From assembly GCF_048898065.1 (NCBI RefSeq), contig NZ_JBLWFI010000001.1:868001-932000 (forward strand): a stretch of DNA of 64,000 bases. The letters are read 5' to 3'. The translations under genes and the position numbers were made by a program. The notes beneath the pieces are model-generated. The model was not told where the DNA came from and ran no database searches. It saw only the letters and a list, made by a program, of their open reading frames with translations. This document shows, piece by piece, positions 1 to 7,961 of this stretch. Numbering within the stretch: the first letter of the stretch is position 1; each line of letters starts with the position of its first letter. The stretch comes from Tepidibacillus_B infernus (GTDB lineage Bacteria > Bacillota > Bacilli > Tepidibacillales > Tepidibacillaceae).

Positions 1-348
1 ATAGGCATATTGCTGAAGCAAGCAATCCCCATTCTTTTGACAAGTCAAACAATCTAGTGGATGATCAGTTAGGTATAAGTCAAGAATCATTTTTCTAGAT
101 TCTACGACAGCTTCTGAGTGAGTCTTAACGATCATCCCTTCTGTTACTATTGTGCTACAAGAGGTTGGTAAATTCCTCATCCCTTCTATTTCTACGACAC
201 ACATCCGACAAGAACCAGACAAGCTTAATTCTGGATCATAACATAAGGCAGGAATATGGATCCCTACTTGTTCTGCTGCTTGCATCACAGTGGTCCCTGA
301 TGGAACGGTTACCTTTCTACCATCAATCGTTAATGTGATATGATTCAT
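1..348 (-). CDS. NuoG/FdhA-like iron-sulfur subunit, N-terminal part (runs off window)
   Basis: The first 116 residues of a larger protein are visible; the rest lies beyond base 1. They form a plant-type 2Fe-2S domain with cysteines in PALCYDPELSLSGSCRMC and PTSCS. A His-Cys3 4Fe-4S motif follows (HPLDCLTCQKNGDCLLQ). This pair opens NuoG, NuoG-like formate dehydrogenase alpha subunits and [FeFe]-hydrogenase large subunits; the part that would tell them apart is missing. The ATG at 348 follows GGGGGAGG, which directly follows the TAG of the NuoF-like gene, so the two are cotranscribed and probably translationally coupled. With NuoE- and NuoF-like partners upstream, a cytoplasmic NAD(P)-linked formate dehydrogenase or hydrogenase is more likely than full respiratory complex I. 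That choice is inference. Confidence 0.8.
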   Translation of the reverse strand, partial: MNHITLTIDGRKVTVPSGTTVMQAAEQVGIHIPALCYDPELSLSGSCRMCVVEIEGMRNLPTSCSTIVTEGMIVKTHSEAVVESRKMILDLYLTDHPLDCLTCQKNGDCLLQQYAY

Positions 349-364
349 ACCGTTAAGCCTCCCC

Positions 365-2176
365 CTATACTCGAATTACCGCATCAAATTTGCAGGTCTC
401 TATACAAACTCCACATTGAATACACACATTTGGATCAATTATATGAGGTTTCTTTACCGAACCAGAAATGGCATGAACAGGGCAGTTTCGAACACAAGCG
501 GTACAACCAATACATTTTTCCTGATCAATCTGGTAGGTTAATAGACTCATACATACACCTGCCGGACAGCGTTTTTGCTCAATATGGGCAATATATTCGT
601 CGCGAAAATATCTTAATGTTGACAACACAGGATTTGGAGCGGTTTGGCCTAGACCACATAAGGAAGTGGTCTTCATCACTTTTGCTAGTTTTTCTAAAGT
701 ATACAAATCTTCTATTTTTCCTTCTCCTGTAGTAATTCGGGTTAAAATTTCAAGCATTCTCGTTGTTCCTTCGCGACATGGGGTACATTTACCACATGAT
801 TCGCTTTGGGTGAATGTAAGAAAATACCTTGCGACATCGACCATACAGGTTGTTTCATCCATCACTACAAGTCCACCTGATCCCATCATCGCTCCAACTT
901 CAATTAAAGAGTCATAATCAACAGGGAGGTCTAGTTGTTTTTCCGGCAAACATCCTCCTGAAGGACCACCGATTTGAACTGCTTTAAAACGTTTATTGTT
1001 TTGAACACCCCCACCAATATCAAAGATAATTTGTCTTAGGGTAGTACCCATTGGGACTTCGGCTAATCCAGTTCTTGCTATTTTACCTGTCAGACTAAAT
1101 ACCTTGGTTCCTTTACTATTCTCTGTTCCTATTGAAGTGTACCAGTCTACTCCTTTACGAAAGATAAGAGCTACATTCGCATAGGTCTCCACATTGTTAT
1201 TATTCGTAGGGGATAGCCATAGGCCATTTACAGCTGGAAAAGGAGGACGAAGTCGAGGCATTCCCCTTTTTCCTTCAATTGAATTTAGTAATGCTGTTTC
1301 TTCTCCACAGACAAACGCTCCAGCCCCCATTTTGATATGAATCTGGAAGTCAAAAGAGGTATTCAATAGATGGTCCCCTAAAAATCCGTGCTGTTCAGCG
1401 TTAGAGAGAGCTGTTTTTAACCGTTTTATAGCCAAAGGATATTCTGCACGGACATAGATATATCCTTCATTGGCTCCAATGGCATATCCAGCAATGATCA
1501 TTCCTTCTATTACAGCATGGGGATCTCCTTCAAGGATGCTTCTGTCCATAAAGGCTCCTGGATCTCCTTCATCGGCATTACAAACAATATACTTTTGTTC
1601 TCCCTTTGCATCTTTGGTAAACTGCCATTTCAATCCAGTGGGAAATCCTCCACCACCACGGCCACGAAGACCAGATTTTTTTACCTGTTCAATTACTTCG
1701 TCTGGGTTCAATTGAAGTACTCTTTTTAGTCCTTTATAGCCACCAGTTAAGAGATACTCCTCAATAAGTTCAGGGTTCATTCTTCCACAACGAGCAGTGA
1801 CCTCACGGCTTTGGTTGATATAGAACTTCGATTCTTCCATGAGTGGAATTTCGTGAATGGTTGAAACTTGATCGACTTGAAATTGAAATTCTGCCCATTC
1901 TATGATGGGTTGGCCACCTATAATATGGTTATCAATGATTCGTTCTACTTTGTCAGGGGTTATATTACCATACATAATGGCAGGATGGTTCGGCAAAGCA
2001 ACTTCTACATTAACCTCCCGATAACACATACCAATACAGCTTGTAAAGTCTATATCTAATTCTAAGCCCCTTCTTAGAACTTCTTTCTCGATAGCCTCTT
2101 TCACCTTCTCAGCCCCCGCTGCTATTCCACAGGTCCCCATTCCTATGGTAATCCGAGGCTTAATTGGATCTTTCAA
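365..2176 (-). CDS. NuoF-like NADH-binding diaphorase subunit with extra ferredoxin domains
   Basis: This flavoprotein subunit would pass electrons between NAD(P)H and iron-sulfur clusters. Its 603 residues hold: an N-terminal thioredoxin-like 2Fe-2S domain (about 1-120, with CIGMC); the FMN/NADH-binding core (GLRGRGGGGFPTGLKW and GAGAFVCGEETALLNSIEGK, about 165-330); an SLBB region; the N3 4Fe-4S site (SCGKCTPCREG plus SLCGLGQTAPNP); and two C-terminal 4Fe-4S motifs (CIGCTACVRNCP, CIQCGVCIETC). Respiratory NuoF is about 430 residues and lacks the end domains, so this is the HndC/HydB/FdhB type found in soluble hydrogenases and formate dehydrogenases. The TTG start at 2176 is chosen because AAAGGGGAG lies 8-9 bases upstream. 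It sits 14 bases after the NuoE-like gene. Confidence 0.9.
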   Translation of the reverse strand: MKDPIKPRITIGMGTCGIAAGAEKVKEAIEKEVLRRGLELDIDFTSCIGMCYREVNVEVALPNHPAIMYGNITPDKVERIIDNHIIGGQPIIEWAEFQFQVDQVSTIHEIPLMEESKFYINQSREVTARCGRMNPELIEEYLLTGGYKGLKRVLQLNPDEVIEQVKKSGLRGRGGGGFPTGLKWQFTKDAKGEQKYIVCNADEGDPGAFMDRSILEGDPHAVIEGMIIAGYAIGANEGYIYVRAEYPLAIKRLKTALSNAEQHGFLGDHLLNTSFDFQIHIKMGAGAFVCGEETALLNSIEGKRGMPRLRPPFPAVNGLWLSPTNNNNVETYANVALIFRKGVDWYTSIGTENSKGTKVFSLTGKIARTGLAEVPMGTTLRQIIFDIGGGVQNNKRFKAVQIGGPSGGCLPEKQLDLPVDYDSLIEVGAMMGSGGLVVMDETTCMVDVARYFLTFTQSESCGKCTPCREGTTRMLEILTRITTGEGKIEDLYTLEKLAKVMKTTSLCGLGQTAPNPVLSTLRYFRDEYIAHIEQKRCPAGVCMSLLTYQIDQEKCIGCTACVRNCPVHAISGSVKKPHIIDPNVCIQCGVCIETCKFDAVIRV

Positions 2177-2190
2177 TGGTACTCTCCCCT

Positions 2191-2664
2191 TTATTCGTAA
2201 TGATTTAGTATTTCATTGATCTTATCTCGCGTTAATCTCCCAAATGTCTCATCATTGATCATCATGACAGGAGCTAGTCCACATGCTCCCAAACATGCGA
2301 CAGACTCTAATGTGAACCTTTCGTCCTGTGTTGTTTCCCCTTTCTTAATGCCTAGTTCTTGTTCAAGGATTTCTAGAAGGTGTGTTCCCCTGCTAACATG
2401 ACAAGCTGTTCCTGAACAAATACGAATAAGATGGCGACCATGTGGTTGTAATTTAAATTGGGCATAAAAGGTAGCTACTCCAAACACTTCGCTAAATGGG
2501 ATACGAAGCGATTTTGCTATTTTTTCCATTGCCTTTTTTGGTAAATATCCATAGAGTTCTTGTGTGGCCTGTAAAGTTGGAATTAACGCCCCTTTTTGTT
2601 TCTTATACTGTTGCAGAATTTGATCAAGTTCTCTTTCTTTTTGATCCAACATCTCCCCTAGCAC
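2191..2664 (-). CDS. NuoE-like 2Fe-2S thioredoxin-fold subunit
   Basis: A 157-residue subunit of the same redox complex. It has the four cysteine ligands of the NuoE family, in CSGTACHVSRG and SVACLGACGLAPVMMI, behind a helical N-terminal part. Length and motif order are typical of the family. The GTG start at 2664 is preferred because TAGGAGGG lies about 8 bases upstream; the internal ATG at 2652 would touch its own GGGGAG. It is the first gene of the visible operon (NuoE-like, NuoF-like, NuoG/FdhA-like). A cre site lies about 50 bases upstream, so carbon catabolite control by CcpA is likely. Confidence 0.9.
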   Translation of the reverse strand: MLGEMLDQKERELDQILQQYKKQKGALIPTLQATQELYGYLPKKAMEKIAKSLRIPFSEVFGVATFYAQFKLQPHGRHLIRICSGTACHVSRGTHLLEILEQELGIKKGETTQDERFTLESVACLGACGLAPVMMINDETFGRLTRDKINEILNHYE

Positions 2665-2714
2665 CTTTACTCCCTCCTATAATCTTGACTAGCAAAAATG
2701 ATATAATCTAAAAT

Positions 2715-2728
2715 TGTTAACGCTTACA
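2715..2728 (-). promoter_or_regulatory. cre site (CcpA operator) before the NuoE/F/G-like operon
   Basis: Read on the minus strand this is TGTAAGCGTTAACA, matching the Bacillus cre consensus TGWAANCGNTNWCA at every defined position. It lies 51-64 bases upstream of the GTG start of the NuoE-like gene, close to where the promoter should be, so repression by CcpA during growth on good sugars is the simplest reading. The match is seen; the regulation is inferred. No convincing -35/-10 pair was found nearby. Confidence 0.75.
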
Positions 2729-2816
2729 TTTACCTACATATTAGTTCGTTTGTTGAGAAATAATTCCTGCATTTTTCTAAAAATAAAAAAAATCATGATA
2801 ATGTTGAGTAAATAAA

Positions 2817-2847
2817 AAACAGGCTATCAGTAGTGCGATGCCTGTTT
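2817..2847 (-). terminator. Terminator after trpS
   Basis: The arms AAACAGGC and GCCTGTTT pair, with an inner ATC/GAT pair. On the minus strand a T-rich run (TTTTTTATTT) follows. It lies 21 bases past the trpS stop. Confidence 0.75.
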
Positions 2848-2867
2848 ATATGTTATTTTGTTATTTG

Positions 2868-3842
2868 TTATTTGTCCCAGTAATAAAGGCCAACATTTTT
2901 ACGAGCTAATTGAACATAATGCGAAGCAGTCTCCCTTGCTTTGTTTGCTCCTTTTTGCAATATGTTCATCACTTCTCCTCTGTCGTTTGCATACCCCTCA
3001 CGTTTTTCACGATAGGGGCGGAAATATTCCCAAATCATGCTGAATAGCTCTTTTTTTACTTCTCCATATTTTAATCCAGGGGTAAGGAAACGATCTTTTA
3101 ATTCTTCTTTTTCAGCTGGATTTAGAAATAAGGAATAAATCTCATATAAGGTATTGTTTTCAATTGGCTTTGGTTCATCAACAGGAGTTGTATCTGTTAC
3201 GATAGACATTACTTTTTTTCTTAATGTTTCTTCATCTGCAAAGATCTCAATCGTATTGCCGTAGGATTTGGACATTTTTTGTCCATCGATTCCTGGAACG
3301 GTAGCGATCTCTTCTTCAATATCTTCCTCTGGTAAAACAAATGTTTCTCCATAGGTGGCATTAAAGCGTTCTGCAATATCTCTAGCAATCTCAATATGTT
3401 GTTTCTGGTCTTTTCCAACAGGAACCCTTTTTCCTCCATAAGCTAGAATATCTGCTGCCATTAAGACAGGGTAAGAAAACAATCCATGTGTGGCTGGAAT
3501 TCCTTTTGCTACTTTATCTTTATAAGCATGTGCTCTTTCTAAAAGTCCCATACTTGTTACATTTGATAACAACCATGTAAGCTCCGTGACTTCTGGTACA
3601 TCGGACTGTACCCAAAAAGTTGACTTTTCTGGATCCATTCCTAAAGCTAAAAAATCACAAGCGGCATTAAAAGTTCCCTCTTGTAACTTCTTAGCATCAA
3701 AGACGGAAGTTAACGCATGATAATTTACAATAAAAGCATATAATTCATTGTTTTCCTGATAGTCAACCATTCGTTTCATCATGCCAAAATAATTTCCTAA
3801 ATGAAGTTTACCTGATGGTTGAATTCCCGATAAAATTCGCAT
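2868..3842 (-). CDS. trpS: Tryptophanyl-tRNA synthetase
   Basis: Charges tRNA-Trp with tryptophan in the cytosol. The 324-residue protein has the class I signature PSGKLHLGNY near the N-terminus and the KMSKSYGN loop near residue 193, and matches the usual length of about 330. The ATG at 3842 (MRILSGIQPSG) is chosen because GAGGAG lies about 10 bases upstream; the frame stays open 12 codons further, but that stretch is not family sequence. It is a single gene with its own terminator. I looked for a T-box leader in the 70 bases before the gene and found none of its conserved elements. Confidence 0.96.
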   Translation of the reverse strand: MRILSGIQPSGKLHLGNYFGMMKRMVDYQENNELYAFIVNYHALTSVFDAKKLQEGTFNAACDFLALGMDPEKSTFWVQSDVPEVTELTWLLSNVTSMGLLERAHAYKDKVAKGIPATHGLFSYPVLMAADILAYGGKRVPVGKDQKQHIEIARDIAERFNATYGETFVLPEEDIEEEIATVPGIDGQKMSKSYGNTIEIFADEETLRKKVMSIVTDTTPVDEPKPIENNTLYEIYSLFLNPAEKEELKDRFLTPGLKYGEVKKELFSMIWEYFRPYREKREGYANDRGEVMNILQKGANKARETASHYVQLARKNVGLYYWDK

Positions 3843-3913
3843 CAAATCGTCACTCCTCAACAATCCTATCTTTTCCACTTTATAGCTTATTATTATATCG
3901 CAATTTTTGTTTT

Positions 3914-4395
3914 TTAAAAACCTAAATTGTCGGAGATTCGTTTTCCTTTTATAAAGTTTAGGATGACATGTGCTCCAATTCGACTTGTAACAGGACAGTA
4001 AGGTGCATAGGCTTGATCTAATACATCCGTCTAGAGAAATATAGATGATATTGACTCGTGGCTAGATGGTTCTCTCCTCTTACTTCTACAGCTTGCAAAG
4101 CACAAATTGCCTCAATTGCTAGAACCCGTCTCGTATTGGTAATGATCAGAGAGGCGTGTCGTGCGCTAATAGTTCCCATACTTACATGGTCTTCTTGGTT
4201 GGCTGAAGGCTGCCACATACTGCATAATCATGGCCCCAGATTGTAAGCCTGGTTCAGGACTTAAGAAAGGGGGTCAATGATCATTTAGCTGTGGATTAAC
4301 TAATCTTTCTATACGACGTTTAGAGATATTGGCTAATTTTACGATGGCAATCGGTTGCCGCATTGATTTCAATTTCTAATTTTTCTTTCACATTT
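3914..4395 (-). pseudogene. Histidine ammonia-lyase family (HutH) remnant
   Basis: Fragments of one aromatic amino-acid lyase follow each other in different frames. In gene order they are EKLEIEINAATD, QPIAIVKLANISKRRIERL, then VNPQLNDH, stop, PPFLSPEPGLQSGAMIMQY, then SANQEDHVSMGTISARHA, and a C-terminal piece ending at 3914 (YCPVTSRIGAH). HutH has these segments in the same order but with more sequence between them. So there are at least three internal deletions, an in-frame TGA and a frameshift, and the N-terminal half with the Ala-Ser-Gly cofactor loop is absent. The gene is dead. One deletion joins two copies of GCAACCGAT (4350-4358). Next to it is a Tn3-transposase remnant in the same orientation. 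Confidence 0.75.
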
Positions 4396-4641
4396 AGTAC
4401 ATCATCAAAGTTTTCTTTAATTATTTTAGTGTTAATTTTTTCCTCGAATCATACCTTTTAAGTTTTGGAAATCATTAGGAGAAGAAATGGTAAATATTTT
4501 TGTAACACTTATATCTCTTAGACTTGGTGCAAAGCGAAAGCTAACAAATGACTTAACCCAAAAACTTGATCCGTATATCCTGCTGTATCAGTGTAATGTT
4601 CTTCAATTGAAAGATTAGATTCATGAAGTAATAACTTAGAT
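4396..4641 (-). pseudogene. Tn3-family transposase remnant
   Basis: The minus strand reads LLLHESNLSIEEHYTDTAGY then TDQVFGLSHLL. A shifted frame continues with SFRFAPSLRDI and further on MIRGK and KENFDDVL. The EHYTDTAGYTD and FRFAPxLRD motifs belong to the DDE domain of Tn3-family transposases. Only about 80 codons out of roughly 1000 remain, with one frameshift, so this is a fossil. The border with the HutH remnant near 4396 is approximate. Confidence 0.65.
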
Positions 4642-4946
4642 GAAATTGAAACTTTATACAAAAATAAAGTAACTATTGAAACAAAAAATGGAACCAAAGA
4701 AGTTAGTGACCCATATACTAAATATTCTATTACGGTAATTGATAATATAAAAGGTAATCTAAAGAAAAATATGGTTCGCTTTTAGTATCGGGTCCTAACT
4801 CAAGCTTGGTTTTAACTGAAACGAGTAAAGGTAAAATAGTATCCTCAGAAGAATATAAAAAGTATAAAAAAGCTCTTGAAACGGAATTTAAAAGTGATAG
4901 AAAGCATAAACCTTGGGGTGTTTACTTCGTACCAAAGTGTACATAA
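4627..4946 (+). pseudogene. Broken gene of unknown function
   Basis: Two open stretches in different frames appear to be parts of one small protein. The first has NLDEIETLYKNKVTIETKNG and DPYTKYSITVIDNIKGN and stops near 4785. The second reads GSLLVSGPNSSLVLTETSKG and ends PWGVYFVPKCT at 4946. The frame changes around 4770-4775. Composition is lysine-rich with beta-type alternation; no family is recognised and no start codon or ribosome site is visible. It overlaps the antisense Tn3 fossil at its start, consistent with leftover pieces joined by rearrangement. Confidence 0.4.
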
Positions 4947-4975
4947 TGTTTGTGACGATCTCTATTTGAACAAGC

Positions 4976-5025
4976 AACCTAAAAAAGTCGGTTCCTTAAA
5001 GTAAGGAAATCGACTTTTTTAGGTT
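4976..5025. terminator. Long two-way terminator
   Basis: A near-perfect hairpin with arms AACCTAAAAAAGTCG and CGACTTTTTTAGGTT (15 bp), then TTCCTTA/TAAGGAA inside. The A/T runs within the arms give a U tract in both directions. It can stop transcripts of the broken gene on the plus strand and of the pdh operon on the minus strand. A weaker AT-rich hairpin (5134-5161) lies between it and lpdA. Confidence 0.8.
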
Positions 5026-5172
5026 GAAATTCGCTTAACATACAAAATTTCCGAATGATGACGTTACCTCTATATCATGAATTAGATCACGATATAGTCC
5101 CTATTTGCTTGGTTATTATGAACTTTTAAAACCATCATAAAACCATCACTCACTTTATGATTTTAGATAAAA

Positions 5173-6600
5173 TTATTTTATTTGTCTGTTGATTTGATGT
5201 ATCGCTTGTCCTAAAGCGCCTTCTGCTGCTTCCATCACCATTTCTCCTAAGGTTGGGTGAGCATGAATTGTTAAGGCAATATCCTCCAAAGTTGCTCCCA
5301 TCTCAATGGCTAGTCCGATCTCAGCAATCAGATTTGATGCCTCTGGTCCAACGACTTGTCCTCCTAACAACAAACCTGTTTCCTGATTGGCAACCAATTT
5401 TACAAAACCTGCATCTCCGGCATTCATTGATAAAGATCTACCATTTGCAGCATATGGGAATTTGCCAGTGATCACTTTTAATCCTTGCTCTTTTGCTTCT
5501 GTTTCATTTAGGCCTACACTTGCAATTTCTGGATCAGAGAAAACGACGGCAGGAATGGCTTTATAATCAATGGCACTTGGGTGACCTGCAATAGTTTCAG
5601 CTGCAACTTTCCCTTCGTAAGAAGCTTTATGTGCCAGTGCTGATCCAGGTACAATGTCTCCAATCGCGTACACATTTGGTACGCTTGTTTTGCATTGATG
5701 GTCGATTTCAATTAGACCCTTATCGGTCATTTTCATATTGATCGCATCAAGTCCAATCTCATCTGTATTTGGACGACGGCCGACAGTTACTAACACATAA
5801 TCTGCAGTGATTTGTTTTTCTTCATTGTTTCTCGTCGTAAATGTGACCGTGATGTCATGATCTGTCTGCTTTGCCTCTTTTGCCATCGCATTGGTATAGA
5901 CCTCAACTCCAAGCTTTTTAAGGTTGCGAGTAACAAGTCGAGACATTTCGGCTTCAAATCCGGGTAAAATTGAATCTAATCCCTCGATGACTGTGACCTT
6001 GGTTCCTAATTTTGCATAAGTTTGCCCTAACTCAATCCCTATATAACCGCCACCGATCACCATCATAGTTTTTGGTATTTCTTTTAGGGAAAGTGCTTCA
6101 GTTGAGGAGATAATTCTGCCACCATAAGGAAACGGTTTTAATTCAATTGGTCTTGAACCGGTAGCGATGATACAATGATTAAAACGATACCTACTACCTT
6201 CATAGCCACTGACGACACGGATTTCTTTTTCATTAACAAAAATCGCTTCACCTTTAACCCTTTCAACTTTGTTCCCTTTAAATAAAGAGCTTACCCCATC
6301 AGTCAGCTTTTTAACAACGCCTTCTTTCCATTCCTGAACTTTCCCATAGTCTATACTTATTCCTTCAGCCTGAATACCTATATTTGAGGCATGAGTCATT
6401 ATTTCGTAATGATGAGCCGCAGAAATTAAAGCCTTTGATGGAATACATCCTCTATTTAAGCAAACGCCACCTACTTCATCCTTTTCTACAACGACAACTT
6501 TTTTTCCCAATTGAGCAGCTCGTATTGCAGCAACATATCCACCAGGCCCAGCGCCAATGACAACTACATCAACATCTTGTGTAAATTCACCAACAACCAA
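5173..6600 (-). CDS. pdhD: Dihydrolipoamide dehydrogenase (E3 of pyruvate dehydrogenase)
   Basis: Reoxidises the dihydrolipoyl groups of the E2 core and makes NADH. The 475 residues show the FAD-binding GAGPGGYVAA motif, the redox-active disulfide GGVCLNRGCIPSK, the NAD-binding GGGYIGIELG near 185 and the C-terminal active-site HAHPTLGEMVMEAA. The start is TTG at 6600, with GGAGG 8 bases upstream; that ribosome site overlaps the stop codon of pdhC, only 3 bases away, so translation is probably coupled. It is the last gene of pdhA-pdhB-pdhC-pdhD. Confidence 0.96.
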   Translation of the reverse strand: MVVGEFTQDVDVVVIGAGPGGYVAAIRAAQLGKKVVVVEKDEVGGVCLNRGCIPSKALISAAHHYEIMTHASNIGIQAEGISIDYGKVQEWKEGVVKKLTDGVSSLFKGNKVERVKGEAIFVNEKEIRVVSGYEGSRYRFNHCIIATGSRPIELKPFPYGGRIISSTEALSLKEIPKTMMVIGGGYIGIELGQTYAKLGTKVTVIEGLDSILPGFEAEMSRLVTRNLKKLGVEVYTNAMAKEAKQTDHDITVTFTTRNNEEKQITADYVLVTVGRRPNTDEIGLDAINMKMTDKGLIEIDHQCKTSVPNVYAIGDIVPGSALAHKASYEGKVAAETIAGHPSAIDYKAIPAVVFSDPEIASVGLNETEAKEQGLKVITGKFPYAANGRSLSMNAGDAGFVKLVANQETGLLLGGQVVGPEASNLIAEIGLAIEMGATLEDIALTIHAHPTLGEMVMEAAEGALGQAIHQINRQIK

Positions 6601-6603
6601 GTT

Positions 6604-7932
6604 TTACACCTCCATCACTAATAACTGTGGATCTTCTAACAGATCTTTGACATAGTTTAGGGCATATTGTGCCGTTGCCCCATCAATAATTCGATGATCA
6701 AAGCTTAAAGATAATGCCATCACATCTGCAGGCATCACTTCACCATGTTTGACTACTGGTTTCTTTGAAATGCGCCCCGTTCCTAAGATTGCAACTTCCG
6801 GATAGTTGATAACTGGAGTAAAGAACATTCCACCAGCAGATCCAATGTTTGTTATGCTAATAGAACTACCTTTCATTTCATTTGGTGCCAATCTTCCTTC
6901 TCTTCCTCTTGTTGCTAAATCCTTAATTTCAGCAGCAATGGTAAAAATACTCTTACGATCGGCATCTTTTACTACAGGTACGATTAAACCGTTCTCCGTA
7001 TCAGTTGCAATCCCTATATGGTAATAGTTTTTATATACAATCTCTTCTTTCTCATCATCAACAGATGCCCTCAAAATTGGGTATTGGCGAACTGCGGCAA
7101 CTAAAGCCTTTACAATGAATGGCAAATAAGTGACCTTAACTCCTTTTTTCTCCGCCAATGGTTTGATTTTCTCTCTAAATGCAACTAATTCTGTTACATC
7201 TACTTCATCCATTACGGTGACATGTGGCGCGGTATATACCGACTTCACCATAGCATTTGCGATGACTTTACGAATACCTTTTAATGGCACTCTTTCTTCT
7301 AAACCCTCAACTTGTACCGCTTGAGAAACATCTGTTGGCGTTTTTGTTGGTTCAGCTGCTTTTGCAACAAATTGTTCAGTGGTTTGTACTGCTGTTTTAC
7401 CAGCTATAAAATTCAAAATATCTTCGCTTGTTACTTGCCCATTACGCCCTGTGCCAGGAACTTGAGCAATGGAAATCCCTTTTTCCCTAGCAAGTTTACG
7501 GACACTTGGTGTAGCTAATACTTTGCGATCATCAACTGATGGTGAAACAGCATTAGGTGTAGGAGTGTCTTGTTCCATTTTTTCCTTTTTAGGGACTCGT
7601 GGTTCATCGGCTATTTCTTTCTTAACATCATTATCAATGACTTCTTGATCTACAGCTTTTTTGTCTGCTGTTTCTGCAACGTTTCCTTGACCTTCTACTT
7701 TAAAAGTGATTAAGACATCGCCTACTACTGCTACTGCGCCTTCTTCCATCTTTATCTCTAATACTTTTCCTTTGACAGGTGAAGGAATTTCAACAACAGC
7801 TTTATCATTTTGTACTTCCAATATGACTTGATCTTCTTCTACGATATCTCCTGGCTTTACATGCCATTTCATGATCTCCCCCTCATGGATACCTTCACCG
7901 ATATCGGGGAGCTTAAATTCAAATACACCCAT
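6604..7932 (-). CDS. pdhC: Dihydrolipoamide acetyltransferase (E2 of pyruvate dehydrogenase)
   Basis: Forms the structural core of the complex and moves the acetyl group to CoA. Domain order in the 442 residues is: one lipoyl domain (1-80, lipoyl lysine about residue 44 in VQNDKAVVEIPSP), an acidic charged linker, the E1/E3-binding domain (about 140-175, ATPSVRKLAREKGI), a second linker, and the acyltransferase domain with SFDHRIIDGA near the end. One lipoyl domain is usual for Gram-positive E2. ATG at 7932 with AAGGAGG upstream. LipL, which supplies lipoyl precursors, is encoded about 3 kb away. Confidence 0.96.
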   Translation of the reverse strand: MGVFEFKLPDIGEGIHEGEIMKWHVKPGDIVEEDQVILEVQNDKAVVEIPSPVKGKVLEIKMEEGAVAVVGDVLITFKVEGQGNVAETADKKAVDQEVIDNDVKKEIADEPRVPKKEKMEQDTPTPNAVSPSVDDRKVLATPSVRKLAREKGISIAQVPGTGRNGQVTSEDILNFIAGKTAVQTTEQFVAKAAEPTKTPTDVSQAVQVEGLEERVPLKGIRKVIANAMVKSVYTAPHVTVMDEVDVTELVAFREKIKPLAEKKGVKVTYLPFIVKALVAAVRQYPILRASVDDEKEEIVYKNYYHIGIATDTENGLIVPVVKDADRKSIFTIAAEIKDLATRGREGRLAPNEMKGSSISITNIGSAGGMFFTPVINYPEVAILGTGRISKKPVVKHGEVMPADVMALSLSFDHRIIDGATAQYALNYVKDLLEDPQLLVMEV

Positions 7933-7961
7933 TCTTTTTTAACCTCCTTTTTTCTTTCCAA

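Noticed and set aside
340..732. Open frame of 130 codons on the plus strand
   Set aside because: It lies antisense to the well-supported NuoF-like gene and has no ribosome site or family sequence.
3843..3913. T-box leader before trpS
   Set aside because: Too short; no T-box sequence or leader terminator is present.
4018..4218. A 66-codon minus-strand frame as a separate small gene
   Set aside because: Its sequence is an internal piece of a HutH-family lyase, so it was placed in the remnant.
5134..5161. ATCATAAA/TTTATGAT hairpin as the pdh terminator
   Set aside because: Only eight A-T-rich pairs and no proper T run; the long hairpin at 4976-5025 is the better terminator.
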